A stretch of DNA of 33,374 nt, from NCBI GenBank assembly GCA_020725525.1, contig DYEX01000007.1:1-33374 (forward strand), written 5' to 3'. Of this stretch, positions 7,815-15,425 are shown one piece after another (position 1 is the first letter of the stretch; each line of letters begins with the position of its first letter). Origin of the DNA: Desulfovirgula sp. (GTDB lineage Bacteria; Bacillota; Desulfotomaculia; Desulfotomaculales; Desulfovirgulaceae). Under the pieces are notes generated by a model. That model made no database searches. It was not told where the DNA came from and saw nothing but the letters and a program-made list of their open reading frames with translations. The position numbers and the translations under genes were made by a program.

Positions 7815-8978
7815 ATGGCATTGGGTGAACAGGTTTACGGGTATTACATCCCTACGGTGAACCTCATGGGTATTGGGGCTCACAAAAAGGTTGGCGAACA
7901 GGTGAAAATTCTCGGCGGCAGGAGGGTGCTCATTGTAACGGATGCCTACCTGGCCAAATCCGGCATGGCCGACCAGATTAAGGCGCAGGTGGAAGAGGCC
8001 GGCGCCGAGGCCATTATCTTTGCCGGGGCCGAGCCCAACCCCACCGACATCAACGTCCATGACGGCTTAAAAGTGTTCCAGGAAAACCAGTGCGACATGA
8101 TCATTTCCCTGGGTGGCGGTAGTTCCCACGATTGCGCCAAGGGTATCGGCATTGTAGCCACCAACGGGGGCAACATCCGGGATTATGAAGGCGTGGACAA
8201 GTCCAGCAAACCCATGCCCCCCTTCATTGCCGTGAACACCACCGCCGGGACGGCCAGCGAAATGACCCGTTTCTGCATTATTACCGATACCGACCGGAAG
8301 GTAAAAATGGCCATTGTGGACTGGCGGGTTACCCCCAACGTGGCCATTAACGACCCGCTGCTCATGGTGGGCATGCCCCCGGCCCTCACCGCCGCTACCG
8401 GGATGGATGCTTTAACCCATGCCGTGGAAGCGTATGTTTCGACCATGGCCACCCCGGTTACCGATTCGGCGGCCCTGATGGCCATGAAGTTAATTGCCGG
8501 CAACCTGCGCCAGGCCGTGGCCAATGGCCAGAACATGGAAGCCCGGGACAAGATGGCCTATGCCGAGTTCCTGGCCGGCATGGCTTTCAACAACGCCAGC
8601 CTGGGTTACGTCCACGCCATGGCCCACCAGCTGGGCGGCTTCTATAATCTTCCCCATGGGGTGTGCAACGCCATCCTGCTCCCCCATGTCTGCCGCTTCA
8701 ACCTGATTGCCTGCCCGCAGCGGTTTGCCGACATTGCGGTGGCTTTAGGCGAAAACATTGAGGGGCTTTCCGTGCGCGAGGCCGCTGAAAAGGCTATTTT
8801 CGCCATTCAGAAACTGTCGGAAGATGTGGGTATTCCTTCCGGTCTCGCCGGCCTGGGAGTGAAGGAGGAAGACCTGGCCATTATGGCCGAAAACGCCATG
8901 AAAGATGCCTGCAGCCTGACCAACCCGCGCCTGGCCACCCTGGACGATATAATTGACATCTACCGGCAGGCAATGTAA
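7815..8978 (+). CDS. Iron-containing (group III) alcohol dehydrogenase, second copy
   Basis: A NAD(P)-dependent alcohol/aldehyde oxidoreductase of 387 residues, intact. Nucleotide-binding motifs are [11 protein letters not shown] and [13 protein letters not shown]. Metal ligands are D198 and H202 ([13 protein letters not shown]), H267 ([10 protein letters not shown]) and H281 (NLPHGVCNA). A strong AGGAGGCGG precedes the ATG. The gene stands alone between terminators, with a sigma-54 promoter and a leader hairpin, so it is probably highly and conditionally expressed. The neighbouring tungsten AOR suggests a paired alcohol-aldehyde-acid route. Compared with the first copy, it has SSHD instead of SPID at the nucleotide site. 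Substrate range is not determinable. Confidence 0.95.
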   Translation: MALGEQVYGYYIPTVNLMGIGAHKKVGEQVKILGGRRVLIVTDAYLAKSGMADQIKAQVEEAGAEAIIFAGAEPNPTDINVHDGLKVFQENQCDMIISLGGGSSHDCAKGIGIVATNGGNIRDYEGVDKSSKPMPPFIAVNTTAGTASEMTRFCIITDTDRKVKMAIVDWRVTPNVAINDPLLMVGMPPALTAATGMDALTHAVEAYVSTMATPVTDSAALMAMKLIAGNLRQAVANGQNMEARDKMAYAEFLAGMAFNNASLGYVHAMAHQLGGFYNLPHGVCNAILLPHVCRFNLIACPQRFADIAVALGENIEGLSVREAAEKAIFAIQKLSEDVGIPSGLAGLGVKEEDLAIMAENAMKDACSLTNPRLATLDDIIDIYRQAM

Positions 8979-8984
8979 AATGTA

Positions 8985-9030
8985 ATCATCAGCTGATGAT
9001 AGGAGAGTCAAATCTCTCCTATCATTTTTA
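8985..9030 (+). terminator. Intrinsic terminator after alcohol dehydrogenase, overlapping a palindrome
   Basis: ATGATAGGAGAG (8996-9007) pairs perfectly with CTCTCCTATCAT (9014-9025), loop TCAAAT, followed by a short T-run. Its 5' arm overlaps a perfect 16-base palindrome ATCATCAGCTGATGAT at 8985-9000, so the two structures compete. Confidence 0.85.
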
Positions 9031-9142
9031 GTGAAAGTGTCCTGTTGTGATGCTGGTGCCCTGTAATGGAGCAGGTAGGGCGTATCAAAATGGTGCATTA
9101 CTTATGTATGTGGCGAAGGCATACGGCAGGATTTATGCAGGG

Positions 9143-9178
9143 TGGCATAAAAATTGTATAAGAGTTTGTATAAGAGTT
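9143..9178 (+). promoter_or_regulatory. Probable sigma-54-like promoter and tandem 12-bp repeat before first AOR
   Basis: TGGCATAAAAATTGTA closely resembles the promoter at 7700 (shared TGGCAT and TTG at the same spacing), but the -12 dinucleotide is GT instead of GC. Overlapping it, TTGTATAAGAGT occurs twice in exact tandem (9154-9165 and 9166-9177). The remaining 9031-9243 is AT-rich and holds no gene. Confidence 0.5.
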
Positions 9179-9243
9179 TATGTATAGATAAAAAATGTAT
9201 GGCTTAGGAAAAACAAAAAGATTAAAAAAGGAGGAAAAGAACG

Positions 9244-10971
9244 GTGTCCAAGTTCCTGCGAGTGAACATGACCACCGGGGAAGTCAAGTTTGAAGAAGTT
9301 CCGGAAAAGTACCTTACCCTTGGGGGTAGGGGGCTGACGTCCCAGCTGGTTTTAGAAGAGGTGCCGCCCACCTGTGATCCTCTCGGTCCCTACAACAAAC
9401 TGGTCATCGCCCCGGGACTGCTCTCCGGCACCAATGCTCCGTCATCGGGCCGCCTGTCTGTGGGAGGCAAGAGCCCCCTCACCGGAGGGATTAAGGAAGC
9501 CAATGCCGGCGGTATTACTTCTCAAAAGCTGGCCAGCCTGGGCATCAAGGCCATCATTCTGGAGGGCAAACCCGCAGGCAGCGATTGGTATTTGCTTAAG
9601 GTTACTCCAGATGGGGCGGAATTATTGCCCGCCAACGACCTGGCCGGCAAGGGTACCTATGAGGTGACGGCCATCTGCCGGGAGCGGTACGGTCAAAAGG
9701 TGGGCGTAATTACCATTGGTCCTGCCGGGGAAATGCTCATGCTTGCCGCAGGAGTAACCAATAACGACGGCGAAGGCAACAGCAGCCGTTATGCCGGCCG
9801 GGGCGGCCTGGGGGCGGTAATGGGCTCCAAGAAAATTAAGGCCATCGTGGTGGACAGCCCCGCCACCTTTGATGTCCCGGTCAAAGAACCCGAGCGGTTT
9901 AAGGCGGCGGCCAGGAAGTTTGCCCAGATTTTACAAAGCCACCCCGTAACCGGGCAGGGCCTGCCCAATTATGGTACCAACGTGCTGATGAACATCATCA
10001 ATGAGGCGGGCACCCTCCCCACCAGAAACTTCCGCTTTGGCCGTTTTGACAAAGCTGCTGAGGTCAGCGGGGAGAAGCTGGCCGAGGTGGCCGTTGCCCG
10101 CGGCGGAAAGGCCACCCATGCCTGCCACCCCGGCTGCGTCATGCGGTGTTCAAACGTATATCCCATGCCCGACGGCAAGGTCTGTGCCCCCATTGAATAT
10201 GAAACCGCCTGGTCCTTTGGGCCGAACCTGGAAATCGGCGACCTGGATGTAATCGCCAGACTGAACTACATCTGCAACGACGTGGGCCTGGACACCATTG
10301 AGACAGGGTGCACCCTGGGTGTGCTCATGGAGGCCGGGGTGATACCTTTTGGCGATGGTGAAGCTGCTGTTAAGGCTTTAGAAGAGGTGGCCAAGGGTAC
10401 ACCTCTGGGGCGGATTATCGGCAGCGGTTCGGCCAACGCCGGCCGGGTTTACGGTGTGACCCGCGTGCCCGCTGTGAAGGGCCAGGGCATCCCCGCCTAT
10501 GACCCGCGGGCCTGCAAGGGTAACGGCGTTACCTACGCCACCACGCCCATGGGAGCGGATCATACCGCCGGGTACGCCGTAACGGCCAACATCCTCAAGG
10601 TAGGCGGCTATGTGGACCCGTTGAAACCTGAAAGCCAGGTGGAGCTTTCCCGGAACCTGCAAATTGCCACCGCGTTCATAGACAGTACCGGATTGTGTCT
10701 CTTTGTGGCCTTTGCCGTCCTGGACAACCCCGAGGGAATGCCCACCATTGTGGAATTGCTTAACGCCAGGTACGGCCTTGCCTTAACGGTGGATGACGCG
10801 CTCAACCTGGGCAAGCAGGTATTGAAAGTGGAAAGGGAATTTAACCTTAAAGCCGGGTTCACCAGCGCCGACGACCGGTTGCCGGAGTTCTTCAGCCTGG
10901 AAGAACTGCCGCCCCACAACACGGTCTTTGACGTCAAGGAGGAGGAACTGGATCAGGTATTTAACTTCTAA
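9244..10971 (+). CDS. aor: Tungsten-containing aldehyde:ferredoxin oxidoreductase
   Basis: Cytoplasmic tungstopterin enzyme oxidising aldehydes to acids, or the reverse, with ferredoxin. The 575-residue protein has the AOR N-domain (GGRGLTSQLVL, APGLLSGTNAPSSGRLSVGGKSPL), the pterin-proximal GGLGAVMGSKKIKA, and the [4Fe-4S] ligands C294, C298, C302 (CHPGCVMRC) with the distal C485 (STGLCLF). The first spacing is C-x3-C rather than the textbook C-x2-C of the hyperthermophile enzyme. The start is GTG with AAAGGAGG upstream. It leads a likely operon with MoaD- and MoeB-like genes. It shares only the family framework with the second AOR at 12725-14662, so the two probably differ in substrate. Confidence 0.93.
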   Translation: MSKFLRVNMTTGEVKFEEVPEKYLTLGGRGLTSQLVLEEVPPTCDPLGPYNKLVIAPGLLSGTNAPSSGRLSVGGKSPLTGGIKEANAGGITSQKLASLGIKAIILEGKPAGSDWYLLKVTPDGAELLPANDLAGKGTYEVTAICRERYGQKVGVITIGPAGEMLMLAAGVTNNDGEGNSSRYAGRGGLGAVMGSKKIKAIVVDSPATFDVPVKEPERFKAAARKFAQILQSHPVTGQGLPNYGTNVLMNIINEAGTLPTRNFRFGRFDKAAEVSGEKLAEVAVARGGKATHACHPGCVMRCSNVYPMPDGKVCAPIEYETAWSFGPNLEIGDLDVIARLNYICNDVGLDTIETGCTLGVLMEAGVIPFGDGEAAVKALEEVAKGTPLGRIIGSGSANAGRVYGVTRVPAVKGQGIPAYDPRACKGNGVTYATTPMGADHTAGYAVTANILKVGGYVDPLKPESQVELSRNLQIATAFIDSTGLCLFVAFAVLDNPEGMPTIVELLNARYGLALTVDDALNLGKQVLKVEREFNLKAGFTSADDRLPEFFSLEELPPHNTVFDVKEEELDQVFNF

Positions 10972-10977
10972 TTCAGT

Positions 10978-11012
10978 GGCAGGCAGGGTACCCCGGGCAG
11001 GGGTGTCCTGCC
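10978..11012 (+). other. Hairpin between AOR and MoaD-like gene
   Basis: GGCAGG (10978-10983) can pair with CCTGCC (11007-11012), followed by only three T residues. It may be a weak attenuator or processing site between a highly expressed enzyme gene and its maturation genes. Confidence 0.35.
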
Positions 11013-11040
11013 GCCTTTCGTAATAACGGGGGTATGTTGC

Positions 11041-11280
11041 TTGCGGCTGGAAGTGCGAGTTTTCAGCGGACTGGAGAAGTACATTCCCGGGGCCCGTTTC
11101 GGCCGGAGTATAGAAGTAGAGTGCCCGGAAGGAAGTACCGTGGCCGAACTTGTGGACAGCCTGGGCATTCCCCGAAACCAGGTCTTTACGGCCCTGGTCA
11201 ACGGGCGCCACGCGGCCATGGATGCCGTTTTGCAGCCCGGCGACCGTGTTTCCCTGTTCCCGCCGGTAGGTGGGGGATAA
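11041..11280 (+). CDS. MoaD/ThiS-family ubiquitin-like sulfur carrier
   Basis: A 79-residue beta-grasp protein ending in the free -GG tail typical of MoaD/ThiS (LFPPVGGG). The family is adenylated and thiocarboxylated at that tail and donates sulfur to make the dithiolene of molybdopterin/tungstopterin, or thiamin thiazole. Next to AOR and a MoeB-type gene, the pterin role is most likely. The start is TTG at 11041 after a G-rich site. The following MoeB-like ORF could begin inside this gene's end, so translation is probably coupled. Confidence 0.85.
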   Translation: MRLEVRVFSGLEKYIPGARFGRSIEVECPEGSTVAELVDSLGIPRNQVFTALVNGRHAAMDAVLQPGDRVSLFPPVGGG

Positions 11281-11305
11281 GACAGGTAAAGAGGTGTTGG
11301 GGAAT

Positions 11306-12052
11306 ATGCAGGAACTGACCCGGGAACAGCAGAAGCGCTACCAGAGGAACATCCTCCTCCCCGGCGTGGGCATTGAGGGGCAGAAGAAGCTGTTGCGCGG
11401 CGGGGTACTGGTGGTGGGGGCCGGCGGCCTTGGTTCACCGGTGGCCTACTACCTCGCCGCTGCCGGGGTGGGGCGCCTGGGTTTGGTGGATGCCGACGTG
11501 GTGGATTTGTCCAACCTCCAGCGGCAAATCCTGCACCGCACCGGCGATATCGGCCGGCCCAAGGTGGAATCGGCCAGGGATAAGCTGGTGGCTCTAAACC
11601 CGGACGTGCAGGTGGAGGTTTTCCCTGAGCGTTTGAGCGCCGCCAGTGCCGTGTCCTTGATCGAGAGGTATGACATTGTTGTTGACTGCACCGATAATTT
11701 TGCCACCCGTTTCCTGCTCAACGAAACCTGCCTGCGCCTGGGGAAACCCTTTATCTACGGCGGTGTGCTGGCTTTTGCCGGGCAGGTGATGACCATGATG
11801 CCGGGGGCGGGTCCCTGCCTGCGCTGTATTTTCCCGCACGAACCGGATCCGCACGTCCCCGGTTGCGCGGAACTGGGGGTCCTGGGGGCCGTGCCGGGTG
11901 TTATCGGTACCATCCAGGCCACGGAAGCCATCAAGTACCTCCTGGGACTTGGCGATTTGCTGGTCGGCCGTTTGCTCACCTATGACGCCCTGTCCATGAC
12001 CTTTTATGAAGTTTCCATAGATCGGGACTCCGGATGCCCGGCCTGCGGCTAA
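11306..12052 (+). CDS. MoeB/ThiF-type adenylyltransferase (E1-like)
   Basis: Activates the C-terminal glycine of a MoaD/ThiS partner by adenylation. The sequence has RYQRNILLPGVG, the ATP-binding GAGGLGSPVAYYLAAAG, DVVDLSNLQRQ, the VDCTDNFATR block and GAVPGVIGTIQATEAIKYLLG. Paired zinc-type cysteines occur as CLRC and CPAC near the end. The start chosen is ATG 11306 (MQELTREQQ), with GAGGTG nine bases upstream. A GTG at 11270 overlapping the MoaD gene would add 12 residues with no family match. Length is about 248 residues. It lies between two MoaD-like genes, so it may serve one or both. Confidence 0.9.
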   Translation: MQELTREQQKRYQRNILLPGVGIEGQKKLLRGGVLVVGAGGLGSPVAYYLAAAGVGRLGLVDADVVDLSNLQRQILHRTGDIGRPKVESARDKLVALNPDVQVEVFPERLSAASAVSLIERYDIVVDCTDNFATRFLLNETCLRLGKPFIYGGVLAFAGQVMTMMPGAGPCLRCIFPHEPDPHVPGCAELGVLGAVPGVIGTIQATEAIKYLLGLGDLLVGRLLTYDALSMTFYEVSIDRDSGCPACG

Positions 12053-12069
12053 AAGGCGAGGTGACGGCG

Positions 12070-12351
12070 ATGGCCAGAATAGAACTGCGGGCCTTCGGCC
12101 CGTTGATGAAAATTTTTTCCCACCGGGGCTGGCCTTTCCCCCTGCATGTGGAAATCGCTCCCGGTGATACTCCCGGGGCTCTATTAAAGCGTCTGGAAAT
12201 ACCTGAAGAGCAGGTGGAAGTGGTCTTTGTCAATGGCCGGGTGGAAAAAATGAGCCATCTCCTGCAGGACGGCGACCGGGTGGCTTTCGTCCCGCCGGGA
12301 ATACCGTCCATTCACAGGGTCATGCTGGGGTTTTACGGGAAAAAGGCATAG
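12070..12351 (+). CDS. MoaD/ThiS-like protein lacking the terminal GG
   Basis: A 93-residue beta-grasp protein (VEIAPGDTPGALLKRLEIPEEQVEVVFVNGR, DGDRVAFVPPG) with a MoaD/ThiS-like core. Instead of ending at -GG it continues from PPG into an extension, IPSIHRVMLGFYGKKA. That removes the normal thiocarboxylation site, so it may be a structural or processed variant tied to AOR maturation. The ATG at 12070 has GAGGTG upstream. A longer start at 12034 would overlap the MoeB-like gene and lacks family similarity. It is the last gene before a terminator. Confidence 0.8.
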   Translation: MARIELRAFGPLMKIFSHRGWPFPLHVEIAPGDTPGALLKRLEIPEEQVEVVFVNGRVEKMSHLLQDGDRVAFVPPGIPSIHRVMLGFYGKKA

Positions 12352-12369
12352 TTCAAGTTCCTTTTGTAC

Positions 12370-12392
12370 AACACCTTCACGGTGTTTTTTAT
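12370..12392 (+). terminator. Intrinsic terminator after AOR-MoaD-MoeB operon
   Basis: AACACC/GGTGTT stem with a TTCAC loop followed by six T residues. Confidence 0.75.
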
Positions 12393-12463
12393 TTGCGTAC
12401 GGCAGGTTATCGGGGGCTGACCGGAGAAATTCTTAGTTGACGTTATTTTCGGGGGGTACGTTC

Positions 12464-12709
12464 ATGGCCAAGGAGCTGGCGGTCAACCCCGGCAAGTGTA
12501 CCGGCTGTTGCACCTGTGCCCTGACCTGTGCCATTACCCACCATGGCGAGTTCAACCTTACCAGAGCCTATATTTTTGTTACCAGGCATGAGTTTGACGG
12601 TACATTTGCCATTACCTTTTCATCCTGTTGCCACGGCTGCAAAAAATGTGCCCTGGCCTGCCCTGCGGGAGCCCTGCGGGTGGTTGAAGCAGCCGGGGCG
12701 GCGGGATAG
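12464..12709 (+). CDS. Dicluster [4Fe-4S] ferredoxin-type protein
   Basis: An 81-residue electron carrier with two CxxCxxCxxxC sets: C12, C15, C18, C22 and C56, C59, C62, C66 (the second ends CP). About 33 residues with aromatic and hydrophobic character separate the clusters, longer than in a minimal clostridial ferredoxin. This resembles the small iron-sulfur subunits linked to AOR-like enzymes. It starts at ATG 12464 behind GGGGGG and ends 15 bp before the second AOR, so it is probably its redox partner or subunit. Confidence 0.88.
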   Translation: MAKELAVNPGKCTGCCTCALTCAITHHGEFNLTRAYIFVTRHEFDGTFAITFSSCCHGCKKCALACPAGALRVVEAAGAAG

Positions 12710-12724
12710 AGAGGGGGTAAATGC

Positions 12725-14662
12725 GTGTACGGTTACAGCGGCAAAATCCTGGATATCGACCTCACTGCCGGGAAAATAAGGGAACGCCAGGTGGAGCAGG
12801 ACTGGGCCGGGGAGTATTTAAGCGGCCTGGGGTTTAACGCCCGTTTGCTGTATGAAGAAATTCCCGCCGGTGCCGACCCCCTTGGTCCGGAAAATGTCCT
12901 TGCCTTTAATGTGGGAGTGCTGGTGGGGACGACGGTGCCCACCGCTTCCCGCACCGAAGCTTCCGCCCTCTCGCCCGCCACCGGCCTGTTTGGCACGGCC
13001 AACTCCGGCAACTTCTGGGGGAGCGAGCTTAAGTTTGCCGGATTTGACGGGGTGATCATCCGGGGAAAGGCTGCCGCGCCGGTTTATGTATGGATCTGTG
13101 ACGGCCAGGCAACAATTTTACCGGCGGGCCACCTCTGGGGGCGGGATGCCTGGGAGACGGTGCGCCGGATCCGCCGGGAACTGGACGATGACGCCATCCA
13201 GGTGGCGGCTATTGGCCAGGCCGGCGAAAACCTGGTCCGCTTTGCCAGTATAGAAAACGGCCCTTTTGATGCCTGGGCCCGCACGGGGCTGGGGGCGGTA
13301 ATGGGCAGCAAGAACCTGAAGGCCGTAGCGGTTCGGGGCCGGGGTGCCGTGCGGGTGGCTCACCGGAAGGATTTCCTGCAGGCGGTGGATGACACCCGTA
13401 AGGCCATCTTTTCTTCTCCCTTTTACGGTTCCTTTTCCCGCTTCGGCACCATGCTGGCCAGCCTGCCCTACCAGGAGTTTGGGGCCCTGCCGGGGCGCAA
13501 TTACCAGCGCGGTGCCATTGACGGCTGGGTGGAAACCCGCAGCCGCAAGGTCCTGCCCGGGTACAGTACCCGCGGTGTGGCCTGTATGGCCTGTCCCATT
13601 GCCTGTGCCCACTGGGTGGAAGTGAAGGAAGGACCTTACGCCGGCCTGAGACTTAAAGATCTGGAAATTACACCGGTGATCGGCTTTGGAGCCGGGTGTG
13701 ATATCAACAACCTGCCGGCCATCGCCATGCTTACCGAAACCTGCCAGCGCCTGGGCATGGATATGGTTTCCGCAGCGGCGGTGGTGGCCTTTGCCATGGA
13801 GTTGTACGAAAAAGGGCTGATCGGGGAAAAGGATCTGGGATTCCCCCTCACCTGGGGAGACGAACGGGCTACCATCTCTTTACTCGACATGATTGCCCAC
13901 CGCCGGGGTATGGGGGATGTGCTGGCCGAAGGCGTCAGGAGGGCGGCGCGGCATTTTCCCGGAGCATCAAGATATGCCGTGGAAGTCAAGGGGCTGGAGT
14001 GTTTCCTTTTAGACCCCCGGGCCCGCTGGTCCACCTGGACGCTGGGGTACATCACCAGCGTGCGCGGCGGGGATCACCTGCGCACCCGGAATCCGGTGGA
14101 AAATCTCCGTTACAACGAAAACCCCGTCCCTTACCTTACCGAGAAGTTTGGTTTCCCGGAGGAGATGTACGACTGTCTGGATATGCCGGACGAGTTGAAG
14201 AAAGAGATTTTTGATCCGGTTACCCGGGATGTAAACATACCCAAAATGTCCCGGTGGGCGGAGGATCTCATTGCCGTTTACAACGCCCTGGGGATGTGCA
14301 TCCGCCCTCCCGTGCTGCATACCGTGGGTCCCACCCTTTTTGCCCGCCTGTATGCCAGCTTGACCGGCATTGGTATTACACCGGCGGAAGTGATCAGGGC
14401 GGGAGAGCGCATCTGGAACCTCCAGAAGCTGTTCAACCTGCGCCACGGGGAAAAACCCGCCGATTCCGATTACCCCTCCCGTTTTTACGACGAGCCGGTG
14501 ACGGCTGGTCCCGCCGCCGGGCGCAGGCTGGACCGGGATAAGGTGCGGGAGGTGCTGCGGCAATATTACCTGGCGCGGGGGTGGGATCCGGATACGGGCG
14601 TACCCGGTGCGGCAAAGCTGGCGGAGCTGAATTTACAATCCTACACCCACCAAAGGAGTTGA
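12725..14662 (+). CDS. Tungsten-containing aldehyde:ferredoxin oxidoreductase, second
   Basis: A 645-residue AOR-family enzyme, about 70 residues longer than the first. It has the N-domain pattern (YSGKILDIDLTAG, GVLVGTTVPTASRTEASALSP), GLGAVMGSKNLKAVAVRG, and the classical cluster motif C287-x2-C290-x3-C294 (CMACPIAC) with distal C525 (GMCIRPP). The extra length is mainly in the C-terminal third. The start is GTG 12725 with GAGGGGG upstream. It sits between its ferredoxin and the tungstate permease gene, which supports tungsten as the metal. The substrate is unknown; aromatic or short-chain aldehydes are only guesses. Confidence 0.93.
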   Translation: MYGYSGKILDIDLTAGKIRERQVEQDWAGEYLSGLGFNARLLYEEIPAGADPLGPENVLAFNVGVLVGTTVPTASRTEASALSPATGLFGTANSGNFWGSELKFAGFDGVIIRGKAAAPVYVWICDGQATILPAGHLWGRDAWETVRRIRRELDDDAIQVAAIGQAGENLVRFASIENGPFDAWARTGLGAVMGSKNLKAVAVRGRGAVRVAHRKDFLQAVDDTRKAIFSSPFYGSFSRFGTMLASLPYQEFGALPGRNYQRGAIDGWVETRSRKVLPGYSTRGVACMACPIACAHWVEVKEGPYAGLRLKDLEITPVIGFGAGCDINNLPAIAMLTETCQRLGMDMVSAAAVVAFAMELYEKGLIGEKDLGFPLTWGDERATISLLDMIAHRRGMGDVLAEGVRRAARHFPGASRYAVEVKGLECFLLDPRARWSTWTLGYITSVRGGDHLRTRNPVENLRYNENPVPYLTEKFGFPEEMYDCLDMPDELKKEIFDPVTRDVNIPKMSRWAEDLIAVYNALGMCIRPPVLHTVGPTLFARLYASLTGIGITPAEVIRAGERIWNLQKLFNLRHGEKPADSDYPSRFYDEPVTAGPAAGRRLDRDKVREVLRQYYLARGWDPDTGVPGAAKLAELNLQSYTHQRS

Positions 14663-14668
14663 AGGAGT

Positions 14669-15367
14669 TTGGAAATCTTCTGGCAGGGTCTTGTGGAGGC
14701 CGTTCGTTTACTGGCGACAGGCGATCCCGAGGTTCTGGATATTACCTTACGCACTTTAAAGATCTCGGGTTTCGCCACGCTGATCAGTGTTTTAATTGGC
14801 GTTCCTTCCGGTACTCTGTTAGCCCTGACCAATTTCCCCGGCCGCCGCTTCCTGGTCAGTGTGGTTAACTTCGGCATGGGCCTGCCGCCGGTGGTGGTGG
14901 GGCTGGCCGTATGGCTTACCCTTACCCGGTACGGGCCCCTGGGTTTTCTCGACCTCCTTTACACCCCTGCAGCCATGGTGGTGGCCCAGGCCATTATTGC
15001 TTCCCCTATAGTGGCCGGCTTTACCGTGGCTGCCATGCAGTCCCTCAACCCCAGGATTCCCCTGCAGATCCTGGCCCTGGGGGCTTCCCGGGTACAGCTG
15101 CTGTGGCTTCTGGTGCGGGAGGCCCGGCTGGGCCTGCTGGCGGCGGTTATGGCCGGGTTTGGCGGGGTGATTTCCGAGGTGGGCGCCTCCATGATGGTCG
15201 GCGGCAACATCGCCGGCAGCACCCGGGTGCTCACCACGGCCACGGTACTGGCAGTGGGCCAGGGCAAGTATGAGCTGGCCACCGCCTTGAGCATCATTTT
15301 GCTGCTCCTGGCCTACGGCATTACCGCCTTCTTAACCATGGCCCAGCAGCGCGGCAGCCATGCCTAA
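14669..15367 (+). CDS. tupB: Tungstate ABC transporter permease
   Basis: Membrane subunit of a tungstate importer. The 232-residue product has about five to six hydrophobic segments and the permease coupling loop (GASRVQLLWLLVREARLGLLAAV, then EVGASMMVGGNIAGSTRVLTTA) typical of TupB/WtpB-like subunits. The start is TTG 14669, six bases after the AOR stop, with AAGGAG sites upstream. Its binding protein and ATPase (TupA, TupC) are not adjacent but encoded 5-7 kb away on the opposite strand, so the transporter is split over two transcripts. Confidence 0.9.
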   Translation: MEIFWQGLVEAVRLLATGDPEVLDITLRTLKISGFATLISVLIGVPSGTLLALTNFPGRRFLVSVVNFGMGLPPVVVGLAVWLTLTRYGPLGFLDLLYTPAAMVVAQAIIASPIVAGFTVAAMQSLNPRIPLQILALGASRVQLLWLLVREARLGLLAAVMAGFGGVISEVGASMMVGGNIAGSTRVLTTATVLAVGQGKYELATALSIILLLLAYGITAFLTMAQQRGSHA

Positions 15368-15425
15368 AGATCGGAGTGGCGACCGCCGCCCTGACAGTGT
15401 TGCCATATTAAGGAGAGAATAGTGG

